This document shows, piece after piece, positions 1-6,622 of a DNA stretch of 9,637 nt (its first letter is position 1; the number at the start of each line of letters is the position of its first letter). The stretch is from assembly GCA_015233265.1 (NCBI GenBank), contig JADFXZ010000080.1:1-9637 (forward strand), read 5' to 3'. Both the position numbers and the translations under genes were made by a program. The DNA is from Nitrospirota bacterium (GTDB lineage Bacteria > Nitrospirota > Thermodesulfovibrionia > Thermodesulfovibrionales > Magnetobacteriaceae). The notes under the pieces are model-generated. The model had not been told where the DNA came from and made no database searches. It saw only the letters and a list, made by a program, of their open reading frames with translations.

Positions 1-1
1 T

Positions 2-640
2 TACTCATGGCCGGGCGGGCAGACATACGTTGGGCAGCTCAAAGACGGTCAGCCAAACGGGCAGGGCACCGCGACCTCACCAGATGGCGATAAGTACGTC
101 GGGCAGTGGAACAACGGCCAAAGACACGGCAAGGGTAAGGCAATTATTTACCGTGGCGGTGATAAGGACAATGTAGATACGTATGCCGGTGATTATAAGA
201 ATGACGCACCAGATGGGCGAGGTACATACACATGGCACAATGGAGATACATACACCGGGGGCTATAGGGCAGGGTTACGGCACGGCAAGGGTACGGCAAA
301 TTACTATCGCAGAGGACAAAAGTACGTCGGGCAGTTTATTGATGACCAGCCAAATGGAAAGTGCACTGCCACTTATCTTCTTGGAGTAAAATACGCCGGC
401 GATTTTAACGATGGTGAGCCTCACGGCAGGGGTACGTACACATGGCCCAATGGCGAGAAATATGTTGGGAAGTTTTACAGGGGGCAGCCTCACGGGCAGG
501 GTATCTATACCTGGCCAAATGGAGATAAGTACGTCGGGTGGTTTGAAAATGGCTTACTGCACGGCAAGGGTACGTTGAGTTATGCCAATGGAAAAAGGCA
601 AACTGGTAAGTGGGATTTTGGTCAATACATTGGACGCTGA
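2..640 (+). CDS. MORN-repeat protein, C-terminal part (5' end outside window)
   Basis: The frame is open from the window edge to TGA at 638-640 and contains no start codon ATG, so this is the last 212 residues of a longer protein. It consists of about eight MORN repeats of roughly 23 residues, each built on Y-x-G-x-[FWY]-x-x-G-x-x-x-G-x-G, for example YVGQWNNGQRHGKGK, YAGDFNDGEPHGRGT and YVGKFYRGQPHGQGI, joined by linkers such as YTWPNGDK. A degenerate last unit (TGKWDFGQYIG) ends the chain. MORN repeats form an elongated beta-hairpin sheet; in bacteria they are often found in envelope-associated or scaffold proteins, but the ligand is rarely known. Two units are imperfect (GKC for GKG near residue 117, NDAPDG for NGxxxG), as expected for drifting repeats. 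The lipoprotein gene that follows starts 50 bases later on the same strand, so co-transcription is possible. Function beyond a repeat scaffold cannot be stated. Confidence 0.9.
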   Translation, partial: YSWPGGQTYVGQLKDGQPNGQGTATSPDGDKYVGQWNNGQRHGKGKAIIYRGGDKDNVDTYAGDYKNDAPDGRGTYTWHNGDTYTGGYRAGLRHGKGTANYYRRGQKYVGQFIDDQPNGKCTATYLLGVKYAGDFNDGEPHGRGTYTWPNGEKYVGKFYRGQPHGQGIYTWPNGDKYVGWFENGLLHGKGTLSYANGKRQTGKWDFGQYIGR

Positions 641-690
641 CAATCAGGATATTGAGATAAGCGTGTCTGAGTGCTGCGCCAACACATGAG

Positions 691-1182
691 GTGGACTTGA
701 AGAGATTTCTTATTTTGATATTAATGGCAGTGGTTTTCAGCAGTTGTTCGCCGCTGTCCTCTGTTGCAATTAATGCCAGATTGGTTGGCGTTGTTGTTGA
801 GGCGGACATTCTCGGGTCGCTATTTGGGATTGTCAACGATCCGCAACTGAAACTTAAACTAAAGGTTGAACTAAAAAACAACGGTACACGAGATTTAAAG
901 ATAAAGGCCGTTACGTATGTGTTAAGAATCGATGGTCAAGAAATCGGCAGAGGGGACAAATCCTTTGATGTGTCGGATTTAAAGGCAGGCATGACTAGTA
1001 CGCAGGATTTCCCGTTGGTTATTGACGCAAAGACGGCAATCTTCTCCTCTGTAAAGAGACTTATAGATGGTAAAGACTTGTCTAATGTCAATATCAGCGG
1101 CGATGTAACAGTTTCCACACTTTTCGGTGACAAGAGGCTGCCGTATGACACCGTGTTCGATTTAAATAAGATAAACAAATAA
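691..1182 (+). CDS. LEA14/WHy-domain (LEA_2-like) lipoprotein
   Basis: A protein of 163 residues starting with GTG. The N-terminus is a lipoprotein signal: basic KR, a hydrophobic stretch LILILMAVVF, then SSC with Cys19 as the likely lipidated residue; Phe at -3 makes the lipobox slightly non-canonical. The mature part reads as a single beta-sandwich of the LEA_2/WHy type: a hydrophobic strand (VVVEADIL), the typical LKLKVELKNNGTRDLKIKAV strand pair, then YVLRIDGQEIGRG, a KAGMTSTQDFPLVID segment, and a final strand near VTVSTLFGDKRLPYD. In this family such domains occur in plant desiccation proteins and in many bacterial lipoproteins of unknown role. A TTG at 697 is an alternative start: it would leave GAGGTGG (688-694) as a ribosome binding site and give the typical beginning MKRFLILIL. 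Anchoring in the inner or outer membrane cannot be told; residue +2 is Ser, not Asp, which favours the outer membrane. Family call is from fold pattern, not from a search. Confidence 0.8.
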   Translation: MDLKRFLILILMAVVFSSCSPLSSVAINARLVGVVVEADILGSLFGIVNDPQLKLKLKVELKNNGTRDLKIKAVTYVLRIDGQEIGRGDKSFDVSDLKAGMTSTQDFPLVIDAKTAIFSSVKRLIDGKDLSNVNISGDVTVSTLFGDKRLPYDTVFDLNKINK

Positions 1183-1200
1183 TATAAAGTGTTCGTTTAA

Positions 1201-1245
1201 CTTATTTAGGGATGCTTACGTAAGAATATCTTAATTTTAAATAAG
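1201..1245. promoter_or_regulatory. nested inverted repeats, candidate operator upstream of efflux operon
   Basis: An outer inverted repeat, CTTATTTA (1201-1208) and TAAATAAG (1238-1245), encloses a perfect 10-bp palindrome CTTACGTAAG (1215-1224). The block ends five bases before the -35 box of the promoter called at 1250-1278. Drug-efflux operons are often controlled by TetR- or MarR-type repressors that bind palindromes, so a regulator site is plausible. No regulator gene is in the window, and AT-rich palindromes also arise by chance. Confidence 0.35.
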
Positions 1246-1249
1246 CCAC

Positions 1250-1278
1250 TTGCACAAATCAGGGTGATTGGGTATGAT
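1250..1278 (+). promoter_or_regulatory. sigma70-like promoter of the tolC-emrA-emrB-type operon
   Basis: TTGCAC at 1250-1255 and TATGAT at 1273-1278 are separated by exactly 17 bases, close to the sigma70 consensus TTGACA-N17-TATAAT. Transcription would begin near 1285. This overlaps a GTG at 1264 in the TolC-type frame, which argues that translation begins downstream, at one of the ATGs at 1294, 1297 or 1303. Confidence 0.5.
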
Positions 1279-1293
1279 AGTAGAGTTCACAAT

Positions 1294-2652
1294 ATGATGA
1301 AAATGCTGAGAAAGTTTAATTGTTTGTCTTATTGGAACAAAGTGGCCAGCCGCTCGGTTGTGGTAACGGTCATGCTATTGGCCGCCGCAGCTTCGGGGTG
1401 GGCGCAGCAGACGCCGCTTGGTGAGGTTTTCACTATCGCTGAGGGGCTTGCCGTTGCGACAAACGATGGCCGTGTTATGAAGATTGCCGCCCAGAATATC
1501 GATATCTCAGAGAAAGAGGCCGATGTGGCAATGGCAGTGCTGCTGCCTTCGATAAACGCCGAAATTTCAGAGGGCTTTCTCCAGCACAAGCCTACCGCGA
1601 TATTTAGTACCCAGCGTGTGCCAATGGCAAACAGGGATTCTTTTTCTTACGGGGTGAATATTAAACAAACGCTGTATAATTTCGGCGCTAATACAAGCAG
1701 CTATAAGGCCGCGCTTGAGGCGCGTGAGTCGGCAAAGGTTGACTACGAGCGCATTAGAAATCTCACTGCCCTTGAGTTCATACTGGGGTGCTATGAGGTT
1801 TTGGAGTATGATAAGATGATTGATGTTTCCCAAATGGAAATCGATAGAATCGGCCTGCATCTTAAAGTAGCACATGAGCTTTTTAAGGAGGGTGCGATAA
1901 CTAAGAATGACCTGCTACAGGCCGAAGTCCGGCTTGCCGATGGCAAGCAGACCCTGCTGAATTTCAAAAACCTTCGTATGATCTCGGCCTCTAAGTTAAA
2001 TAATATGCTTCTGAGGCCGCTGATGGCAGATGTAAGCATTGCAGAACCGGCTGAGGCTGTCCCTGAGCATATTGAAATCGCACAGTATCAGGAGATGGCG
2101 CAAAACCAGCGCCCGGAGGTACAGATAATCGATCATGAGCTTCAGATTCTGACGCTTCAGGAGCAAATTAAATTTTCGGAGTATCTGCCCTCATTCTACA
2201 CCATGGGCGGCTATAACTACACTGAAAACGACTACCAGGTCTATGAACGCAGCTGGTCTTTGATACTTGGCGCAAAATTAAATCTCTACAGCGGCGGCTC
2301 CACTAAGGCCGAATTATCGAAGCTGAGGTTGAAAAAGGGAAGAGTGACCGAGCAACGCAAGAAACTCCTTGACAACATCGCCCTCGAGATTGAGCGCTAT
2401 TATCTGAGTGTAAAGACCGCCTCAGAGAAGTTACTGGTTGTGAAAGATTCAGTTGCTCAGGCGGAGGAAAACTTAAAAATCAACAGGACGCGCTACGAAA
2501 ACGGCCAGGGCACAGCCACTGACGTAATCGACGCGATTACACTCTTAACTCACACGCAAGTGAATTACTACAGCGCCCTCTACGAACAAAGACGCGCCTA
2601 TGCGGGGCTTGTATACTCAAGCGGCACAGACTTAAAGGAACAGTTTAAGTAA
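1294..2652 (+). CDS. TolC-family outer-membrane efflux channel
   Basis: The outer-membrane component of a tripartite exporter; trimers form a beta-barrel plus a long alpha-helical tunnel reaching into the periplasm. From ATG 1294 it has 452 residues, normal for the family. The first 38 residues form a long Sec signal (hydrophobic VVVTVMLLAAAASG, then WAQ with likely cleavage after it). The two internal OEP repeats are visible: the first has FKEGAITKNDLLQAEVRLAD from residue 197, and the second has YENGQGTATDVIDAITLL from residue 401 followed by YYSALYEQRRAYAGL. These are the paired helix-turn motifs (G-x-x-T-x-x-D/N-L/V) of TolC proteins. A beta-strand region rich in Tyr and Asn (MGGYNYTENDYQVYERSW) precedes LGAKLNLYSGG, as in the family's barrel strands. 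The frame also opens at GTG 1264, but that start overlaps the predicted promoter. No strong ribosome binding site is seen before 1294 (GTAGAG only). It is first in an operon with the adaptor and pump genes 38 bases downstream. Confidence 0.92.
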   Translation: MMKMLRKFNCLSYWNKVASRSVVVTVMLLAAAASGWAQQTPLGEVFTIAEGLAVATNDGRVMKIAAQNIDISEKEADVAMAVLLPSINAEISEGFLQHKPTAIFSTQRVPMANRDSFSYGVNIKQTLYNFGANTSSYKAALEARESAKVDYERIRNLTALEFILGCYEVLEYDKMIDVSQMEIDRIGLHLKVAHELFKEGAITKNDLLQAEVRLADGKQTLLNFKNLRMISASKLNNMLLRPLMADVSIAEPAEAVPEHIEIAQYQEMAQNQRPEVQIIDHELQILTLQEQIKFSEYLPSFYTMGGYNYTENDYQVYERSWSLILGAKLNLYSGGSTKAELSKLRLKKGRVTEQRKKLLDNIALEIERYYLSVKTASEKLLVVKDSVAQAEENLKINRTRYENGQGTATDVIDAITLLTHTQVNYYSALYEQRRAYAGLVYSSGTDLKEQFK

Positions 2653-2690
2653 TGCTCAATGTATTGCTAAATTACGGAGATATGTAAGAT

Positions 2691-3800
2691 ATGGAAGATA
2701 ACTCAAGCAACAACACTACCACCACCGCCGAGACATCGAATAAAAAGAAAATCGCATTAGCGGTCTTTGCCGTTGTTATAATAATTGGTGCGATAGTTAT
2801 CATGAAATACGTCAACTATATGGCCGTGCATATCTCAACCGACGACGCCTTTGTCGAGGGCACGATTTACTCGGTTGCGGCCAAGGTGCCAGGTACGGTT
2901 ATGGCTGTCTATGTTAAAGAAAACGAACTCGTTAAAGAGGGGCAGCTGCTTGTCGAACTTGACCCGGCTGACTATGCCGTAAAGATTAAAGAGGCTGAGG
3001 CCGCGCTGGCCGCTGAGACATCGAAGCTCAACGAGGCCAGCTCCCGTCTTGAGGCCGCGGCAAGGGCGCTTAACGAATTCCACGCCAAGACCGCTGCCAC
3101 AAAGGCAAATGTCGACCTTTCCGAGGCAAACCTCACTCAGGCGCTTATGGATGTCAAACGCGCTGAAAACCTATTTAAAAACGATGCTATATCGAAAGAG
3201 AAATACGAAAAGGCACAGACTAATTATAACGTCCTTGTGGCCGCTAAAAAATCAGCCATAGAGCAGCTCAAACAGGTAGAACTCTCACTTATTACCCAGG
3301 ACTCAGTCATAAAACAGGCTGTCTCGATGCGCGCTTCCCAAGCTGCCGCCATAAAGCAAAAAGAGGCAATGCTCGAAGCCGCTCAACTAAACATGGGTTA
3401 TACGAAGATATATGCCGCCGCCTCTGGCATCGTCAGCAAAAAGGGCGTTGAAGTTGGCAACCGCGCTGCCCCTGGCCAGCCGCTCATGGCCATAGTGTCT
3501 GCCGATGATCTGTGGGTAGTGGCAAATTACAAGGAGACGCAGGTAGCAAAGATTAAGCCCGGGCAGCGCGTCGAGATCAAAGTAGACGCCTTCCCGGGAA
3601 AGATACTCAAAGCGAAAGTTGACAGCATCACCTCCGGCACAGGCGCAGTGTTCTCTCTCTTTCCACCTGAGAACGCAAGCGGTCACTACGTTAAGGTCGT
3701 CCAGCGCATACCCGTAAAGATCCGCCTTGACAACAGCACCGCATCTGCTGACATTCTCAGGGTGGGAATGTCAGTCGTGCCTACCGTGTTTGTGGAGTAG
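2691..3800 (+). CDS. emrA: EmrA/HlyD-family membrane fusion (periplasmic adaptor) protein
   Basis: It joins the inner-membrane pump to the TolC-type channel. The protein has 369 residues: a hydrophilic cytoplasmic start rich in Asn and Thr, one membrane helix at 21-38, and the EmrA signature STDDAFVEG at 49-57. The first half of a biotinyl-lipoyl domain follows (VPGTVMAVYVKENELVKEG, ending LVELDPADY). A long coiled-coil hairpin of Ala/Glu/Lys-rich helices spans about 96-225 and includes the KNDAISKEKYEKAQTNY turn. The second lipoyl half (IYAAASGIVSKKGVEVGN) and a beta-barrel domain come next. The block TGAVFSLFPPENASG from residue 317, followed by YVKVVQRIPVKI, is a hallmark of EmrA-type adaptors paired with DHA2 pumps. 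GGAG at 2676-2679 is a ribosome binding site at slightly long spacing from ATG 2691. The gene lies six bases ahead of the pump gene, so the two are surely co-expressed. The symbol reflects family likeness; the substrate is unknown. Confidence 0.92.
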   Translation: MEDNSSNNTTTTAETSNKKKIALAVFAVVIIIGAIVIMKYVNYMAVHISTDDAFVEGTIYSVAAKVPGTVMAVYVKENELVKEGQLLVELDPADYAVKIKEAEAALAAETSKLNEASSRLEAAARALNEFHAKTAATKANVDLSEANLTQALMDVKRAENLFKNDAISKEKYEKAQTNYNVLVAAKKSAIEQLKQVELSLITQDSVIKQAVSMRASQAAAIKQKEAMLEAAQLNMGYTKIYAAASGIVSKKGVEVGNRAAPGQPLMAIVSADDLWVVANYKETQVAKIKPGQRVEIKVDAFPGKILKAKVDSITSGTGAVFSLFPPENASGHYVKVVQRIPVKIRLDNSTASADILRVGMSVVPTVFVE

Positions 3801-3806
3801 AGCCTC

Positions 3807-5345
3807 ATGAACAAGTGGCTTATCGCCTTTAGCGTAATCCTGCCCACGTTTATCGAGATAGTCGATACGACAATTGTGATGGTCTCACTTGACCATATAC
3901 GGGGGACATTCTCCGCGGGCGTGGATGAGGTAACGTGGATATTGACCTCCTATCTGGTTTCAAACGCGATAGTGATTCCGATGACGGGCTGGTTGAGCAG
4001 ACTGCTGGGCAGGAAGGTCTATCTTATCCTGTCTATAGCGGTCTTTACGGCGAGTTCATTTCTGTGCGGGATTGCATGGAGTCTTGAGAGCCTGATATTT
4101 TTCAGGATACTGCAGGGGGTAGGGGGCGGGGGGCTGCAGCCGCTTTCGCAGGCCATCCTGCTTGAGAGTTTCCCAAAGAAGCAGCACGGCATGGCGATGG
4201 CCGTCTTTGGGATTGGTATATTGTTTGGGCCTATTATTGGACCGCTTCTTGGCGGGTGGATATCTGACAACTGGTCGTGGCAGTGGATTTTCTTTATAAA
4301 CATCCCAATTGGGATATTCTCGATATTTATGAATATGATAGTCATAAAAGACCCCCTCTATGTGCAAAAGACGAAGATGTCAATAGATTATTTTGGACTA
4401 ATCCTGCTTATTGTAGGCTTGGGTTCACTGCAGCTGGTAATAGAAAAGGGGCAGCCTGAGGATTGGTTTTCGTCGTATTTCATTCTGAGCTTTTCCATCG
4501 TGGCGGTGGTTTCGCTTGTCTTGTTTGTCATTGTTGAGTTTTTTTCGAAGCAGCCGGTTGTCAATCTGAGGATATTTAGGGACCCGTCGTTTAGTGCTGG
4601 CACTGTGGTCATGTTTTTCTCATTTTTCAACCTGATGGCAAGTATTGTCATGCTGCCCATGTATCTGCAAACGCTGATGGGCTACACTGCTACTCTGGCT
4701 GGAATGGTCATCGGGCTGGGGGGGATTGTGACCGTCTTTGTTATGCCGGTCACAGGAGCGCTGATTCAAAAGTCAGATCCGAGATACCCGCTTGCCTTTG
4801 GCATATTTATAGGCGCAATTGCCGTATATTCAATATCGCGCCTGAATCTATACAGCGATTTTCAGAGTGTGCTGATAACACGAATGCTGCTTGGCATTGG
4901 GATGGGCTTTTTGATGATCCCGCTTATGACCATCTCGATGTCCCATATTAAAAAAGAAGAGATAGGCAACGCTGCGGGTATTAATAACCTTGTGAGAAAC
5001 ATTGGGGGCAGCATGGGGATTGCCTTTGCCTCGACGATGCTTGTCAACCACGCGCAGACGCGGCAATTTCAGCTTGTGGGGCATCTCAACCCCTACGATT
5101 TAAACTATCAAATAGCCTTAAATAAGTTATCGCAAGCGCTTAGTTTTAAAGGAATTGTTGGTGATTTTATCTCAACGCACGCGGCTGAGGGCATGATGTA
5201 TGAACAGATGATCAGACAGGCAACTATGATGTCCTTTAACGATGTAGCGTTTGTGTCGTTTATCATCATGTTGTGTATTTTACCGTTGGTACTGATATTA
5301 AGAAAAGGCGGCAGAGGAGCAGACAGCAAGGGGCAGGCAATGTAA
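3807..5345 (+). CDS. emrB: EmrB/QacA-family (DHA2) MFS multidrug transporter
   Basis: An inner-membrane proton-antiport pump of 512 residues with about 14 membrane helices, the usual size for EmrB. Family motifs are present: the helix-1 motif IVDTTIVMVSL with Asp20, motif A at 61-70 (GWLSRLLGRK) in the loop between helices 2 and 3, the conserved Arg100 in RILQGVGGGGLQP, and the antiporter motif C at about 135-151 (GIGILFGPIIGPLLGGW). This last is followed by WSWQWIFFINIPIG, typical of DHA2 proteins. A second conserved region, RMLLGIGMGFLMIPLMTIS, and NNLVRNIGGSMGIAFAST lie in the C-terminal half. GGAG at 3794-3797, inside the end of the adaptor gene, provides the ribosome binding site for ATG 3807. 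With the adaptor and TolC-type channel upstream it forms a complete tripartite exporter for hydrophobic toxicants or drugs. Substrate range cannot be inferred. No clear hairpin terminator was seen after the stop. Confidence 0.93.
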   Translation: MNKWLIAFSVILPTFIEIVDTTIVMVSLDHIRGTFSAGVDEVTWILTSYLVSNAIVIPMTGWLSRLLGRKVYLILSIAVFTASSFLCGIAWSLESLIFFRILQGVGGGGLQPLSQAILLESFPKKQHGMAMAVFGIGILFGPIIGPLLGGWISDNWSWQWIFFINIPIGIFSIFMNMIVIKDPLYVQKTKMSIDYFGLILLIVGLGSLQLVIEKGQPEDWFSSYFILSFSIVAVVSLVLFVIVEFFSKQPVVNLRIFRDPSFSAGTVVMFFSFFNLMASIVMLPMYLQTLMGYTATLAGMVIGLGGIVTVFVMPVTGALIQKSDPRYPLAFGIFIGAIAVYSISRLNLYSDFQSVLITRMLLGIGMGFLMIPLMTISMSHIKKEEIGNAAGINNLVRNIGGSMGIAFASTMLVNHAQTRQFQLVGHLNPYDLNYQIALNKLSQALSFKGIVGDFISTHAAEGMMYEQMIRQATMMSFNDVAFVSFIIMLCILPLVLILRKGGRGADSKGQAM

Positions 5346-5614
5346 AAACGGCTTATTAAAAATGTTTAACTCGACAGGCTGGGTAGATGCAGAATATGGG
5401 TTTAGTGGGACCGGGGCTGTATTACAACTATCAGGTTGGAGTTAAAGTCGGCAATTCGTAGGGAATTGATGGGAGAAGCCGCCAGTATTGACGGCAATGC
5501 TCCACTGCTGCTTGATTTTGATTTTATTGAAACTCTTGATACATAAACGGAGGTAGCGCTTTACATGGGTATCTTGATACGGAAAACCGAGAGGTAAGCA
5601 GCCCCGCCTGTGGC
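5346..5614. other. intergenic region between convergent genes, no supported gene
   Basis: This 269-base stretch separates the pump gene from the convergent minus-strand membrane protein gene. I see no convincing gene and no strong terminator hairpin; the best stem (GCCG and CGGC around 5478-5495) has only four pairs and no T tract. A tiny plus-strand frame at 5387-5461 (24 residues, starting MQNMGLVGPGLYYNYQ) lacks a ribosome binding site. It could be a gene relic, but nothing supports expression. Confidence 0.5.
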
Positions 5615-5959
5615 CTAAAAATAGGAATAAACAACAACTATTCCTACAAGCGACATTATAACCATGATTGTGAGCGTTTTTGGAATCGTATCTGTTTTTC
5701 TGTGGTGTCTGAAAAAACTCTCTAATAGGCCGACTAAGGATATTAGCAACAAAACATTTATGGCGATAAACGCCTTTTTTAACATGGAGACATCCCAGTA
5801 CGACCTTGTATGGTGAGGGTCTGGCATAGCATAATACACATAACTCCATGCAACGAATAAACCCACCCAACACGAAGCGATAGCCCAGTGTATAGATTTC
5901 GTGATTACGTCGGCACCTTTCCTCTTGTCTATCGGTGCAGGTTGGCTGTCAATAATCAT
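5615..5959 (-). CDS. small three-helix membrane protein of unknown function
   Basis: A protein of 114 residues that I do not recognise. A basic, Pro-containing N-terminus (residues 1-22, with KRK) suggests the start is cytoplasmic. Three hydrophobic helices follow at about 23-44, 63-83 and 95-113, and the chain ends at the last helix. The loop after helix 1 (PDPHHTRSYWDVS) and that after helix 2 (FFRHHRKTDTIPK) each carry a His-His pair, and His24 opens helix 1; metal or haem binding is possible but unproven. Evidence that the gene is real: AAGGAGGTG at 5967-5975, a nearly full match to the anti-Shine-Dalgarno sequence at ideal spacing, and an extended -10 promoter just upstream. A 215-bp MITE is inserted directly behind that promoter. 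The gene stands alone, convergent to the efflux operon. Confidence 0.75.
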   Translation of the reverse strand: MIIDSQPAPIDKRKGADVITKSIHWAIASCWVGLFVAWSYVYYAMPDPHHTRSYWDVSMLKKAFIAINVLLLISLVGLLESFFRHHRKTDTIPKTLTIMVIMSLVGIVVVYSYF

Positions 5960-5966
5960 AAGTCAA

Positions 5967-5975
5967 CACCTCCTT
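5967..5975 (-). promoter_or_regulatory. strong ribosome binding site for the three-helix membrane protein
   Basis: Read on the minus strand this is AAGGAGGTG, seven bases before the ATG at 5959. It is by far the best Shine-Dalgarno match in the window. It fixes the start codon and implies efficient translation. Confidence 0.85.
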
Positions 5976-6005
5976 ATAAAGAAAACTGCTATTGTTATAT
6001 AACTT

Positions 6006-6014
6006 ATTATAACA
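6006..6014 (-). promoter_or_regulatory. extended -10 promoter of the three-helix membrane protein
   Basis: On the minus strand this reads TGTTATAAT, a perfect TATAAT hexamer with the TGn extension. The position 17 bases upstream (ATACGC) does not resemble a -35 box, so the extended -10 element would carry recognition. Transcription would start near 5999, giving a leader of about 40 bases. The MITE target duplication begins at 6032, within the nominal -35 region. Confidence 0.5.
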
Positions 6015-6041
6015 CAAAATAACGACAAGCGTATGGGTTAT

Positions 6042-6256
6042 CAGGGCAAACGCATTTGAAATATTATCATAGCGTGTTCATAGAAATAAGACCATTTGAA
6101 TCATCCTGAGCTTGTCGAAGGATGCTCCTTTATATCTCATATCGGCATACATCGGAAATCCTTCGACAAGCTCAGGATGATTCTTCTTAGACGGTTCAGG
6201 TAGATTCGCGCTGTCGCTCGAATCCAGATGTGGAAATCTCTAATGCGTTTGCCCTG
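6042..6256. mobile_element. 215-bp MITE with CAGGG ends, ISAs1-like
   Basis: The element is bounded by perfect 15-bp terminal inverted repeats, CAGGGCAAACGCATT at 6042-6056 and its reverse complement at 6242-6256. It is flanked by a perfect 10-bp direct repeat TATGGGTTAT at 6032-6041 and 6257-6266. Terminal repeats next to a matching target duplication are the mark of a transposition event. It is too short to encode a transposase, so it is non-autonomous. Ends beginning CAGGG with 8-10 bp duplications are, to my knowledge, typical of the ISAs1 family, so a related transposase elsewhere in the genome probably moves it. Inside lie a perfect 26-bp inverted repeat and a short imperfect hairpin near 6204-6223. 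Removing the element and one duplication joins the flanks without a gap. The perfect duplication suggests recent insertion. Confidence 0.85.
6098..6183. repeat. 26-bp perfect inverted repeat with 34-base loop, dispersed-repeat family
   Basis: The arms at 6098-6123 and 6158-6183 are perfect reverse complements sharing the core CCTGAGCTTGTCGAAGGA. The spacer is 34 bases. This core is a familiar dispersed repeat in many bacterial genomes. A single arm-like copy recurs at 9102-9124. Here the pair forms the middle of the MITE and could fold into a strong cruciform or RNA hairpin; no T tract follows directly enough to call a terminator. Confidence 0.85.
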
Positions 6257-6266
6257 TATGGGTTAT

Positions 6267-6622
6267 CGCCTATTGCCGACCAGACAGGCGAAGAAATTAA
6301 AGCAGCCAACACAGGGGGCGCCGGTCAGAGGGGGCTGGCGTCGACCTTTAAATCAACCCTGTCAATACACCTTGTCGTGAGAGCCTATGTTGAGGAGGTA
6401 CAAGGTGCCGCCGGATAGCGTGAAGGTAATACGGATGTCCTCAGTCAGTGAACACGCACATCTATGCGCTTAGATTGCCTGATAACTTATGTGTTTTAAG
6501 AGAGGGCTCAAAAGGATTCTCTCGTAGTGGGCTCTAATATTCTTGATAACTTTGTAGCAAGTGGCCATGATTTTTTAGTAACTTTAGATGCTTGCTGGAC
6601 GAATGGCTTTTTGAAATTCAAC
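6267..6622. other. gene-poor stretch to the right of the MITE
   Basis: No gene is supported here. A plus-strand frame ending at 6418 begins inside the MITE and so owes its start to the insertion. A 28-residue frame (6387-6473) starts at ATG and contains GAGGAGGT before an internal GTG at 6405, but it has no recognisable features. On the minus strand a 37-residue frame begins with TTG directly after the stop at 6623 and could be a remnant of a partner of the small helical protein. The stretch may hold decayed coding sequence. Confidence 0.4.

Noticed and set aside
405..881. Minus-strand frame of 158 residues opposite the MORN and lipoprotein genes
   Set aside because: Antisense to two well-supported coding regions; its repetitive part only mirrors the MORN repeats.
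1264..1293. GTG start for the TolC-type gene
   Set aside because: It overlaps the predicted -35/-10 region and adds ten hydrophilic residues before the signal peptide; the ATG at 1294 is more likely, though not certain.
5442..5873. Minus-strand frame of 143 residues
   Set aside because: It overlaps the better supported 5615-5959 gene in another frame on the same strand, is rich in Cys, His and Arg, and has no ribosome binding site.
6230..6418. Plus-strand frame of 62 residues
   Set aside because: Its start codon and first nine codons lie inside the right end of the MITE, so the frame is created by the insertion; no recognisable domain or ribosome binding site.
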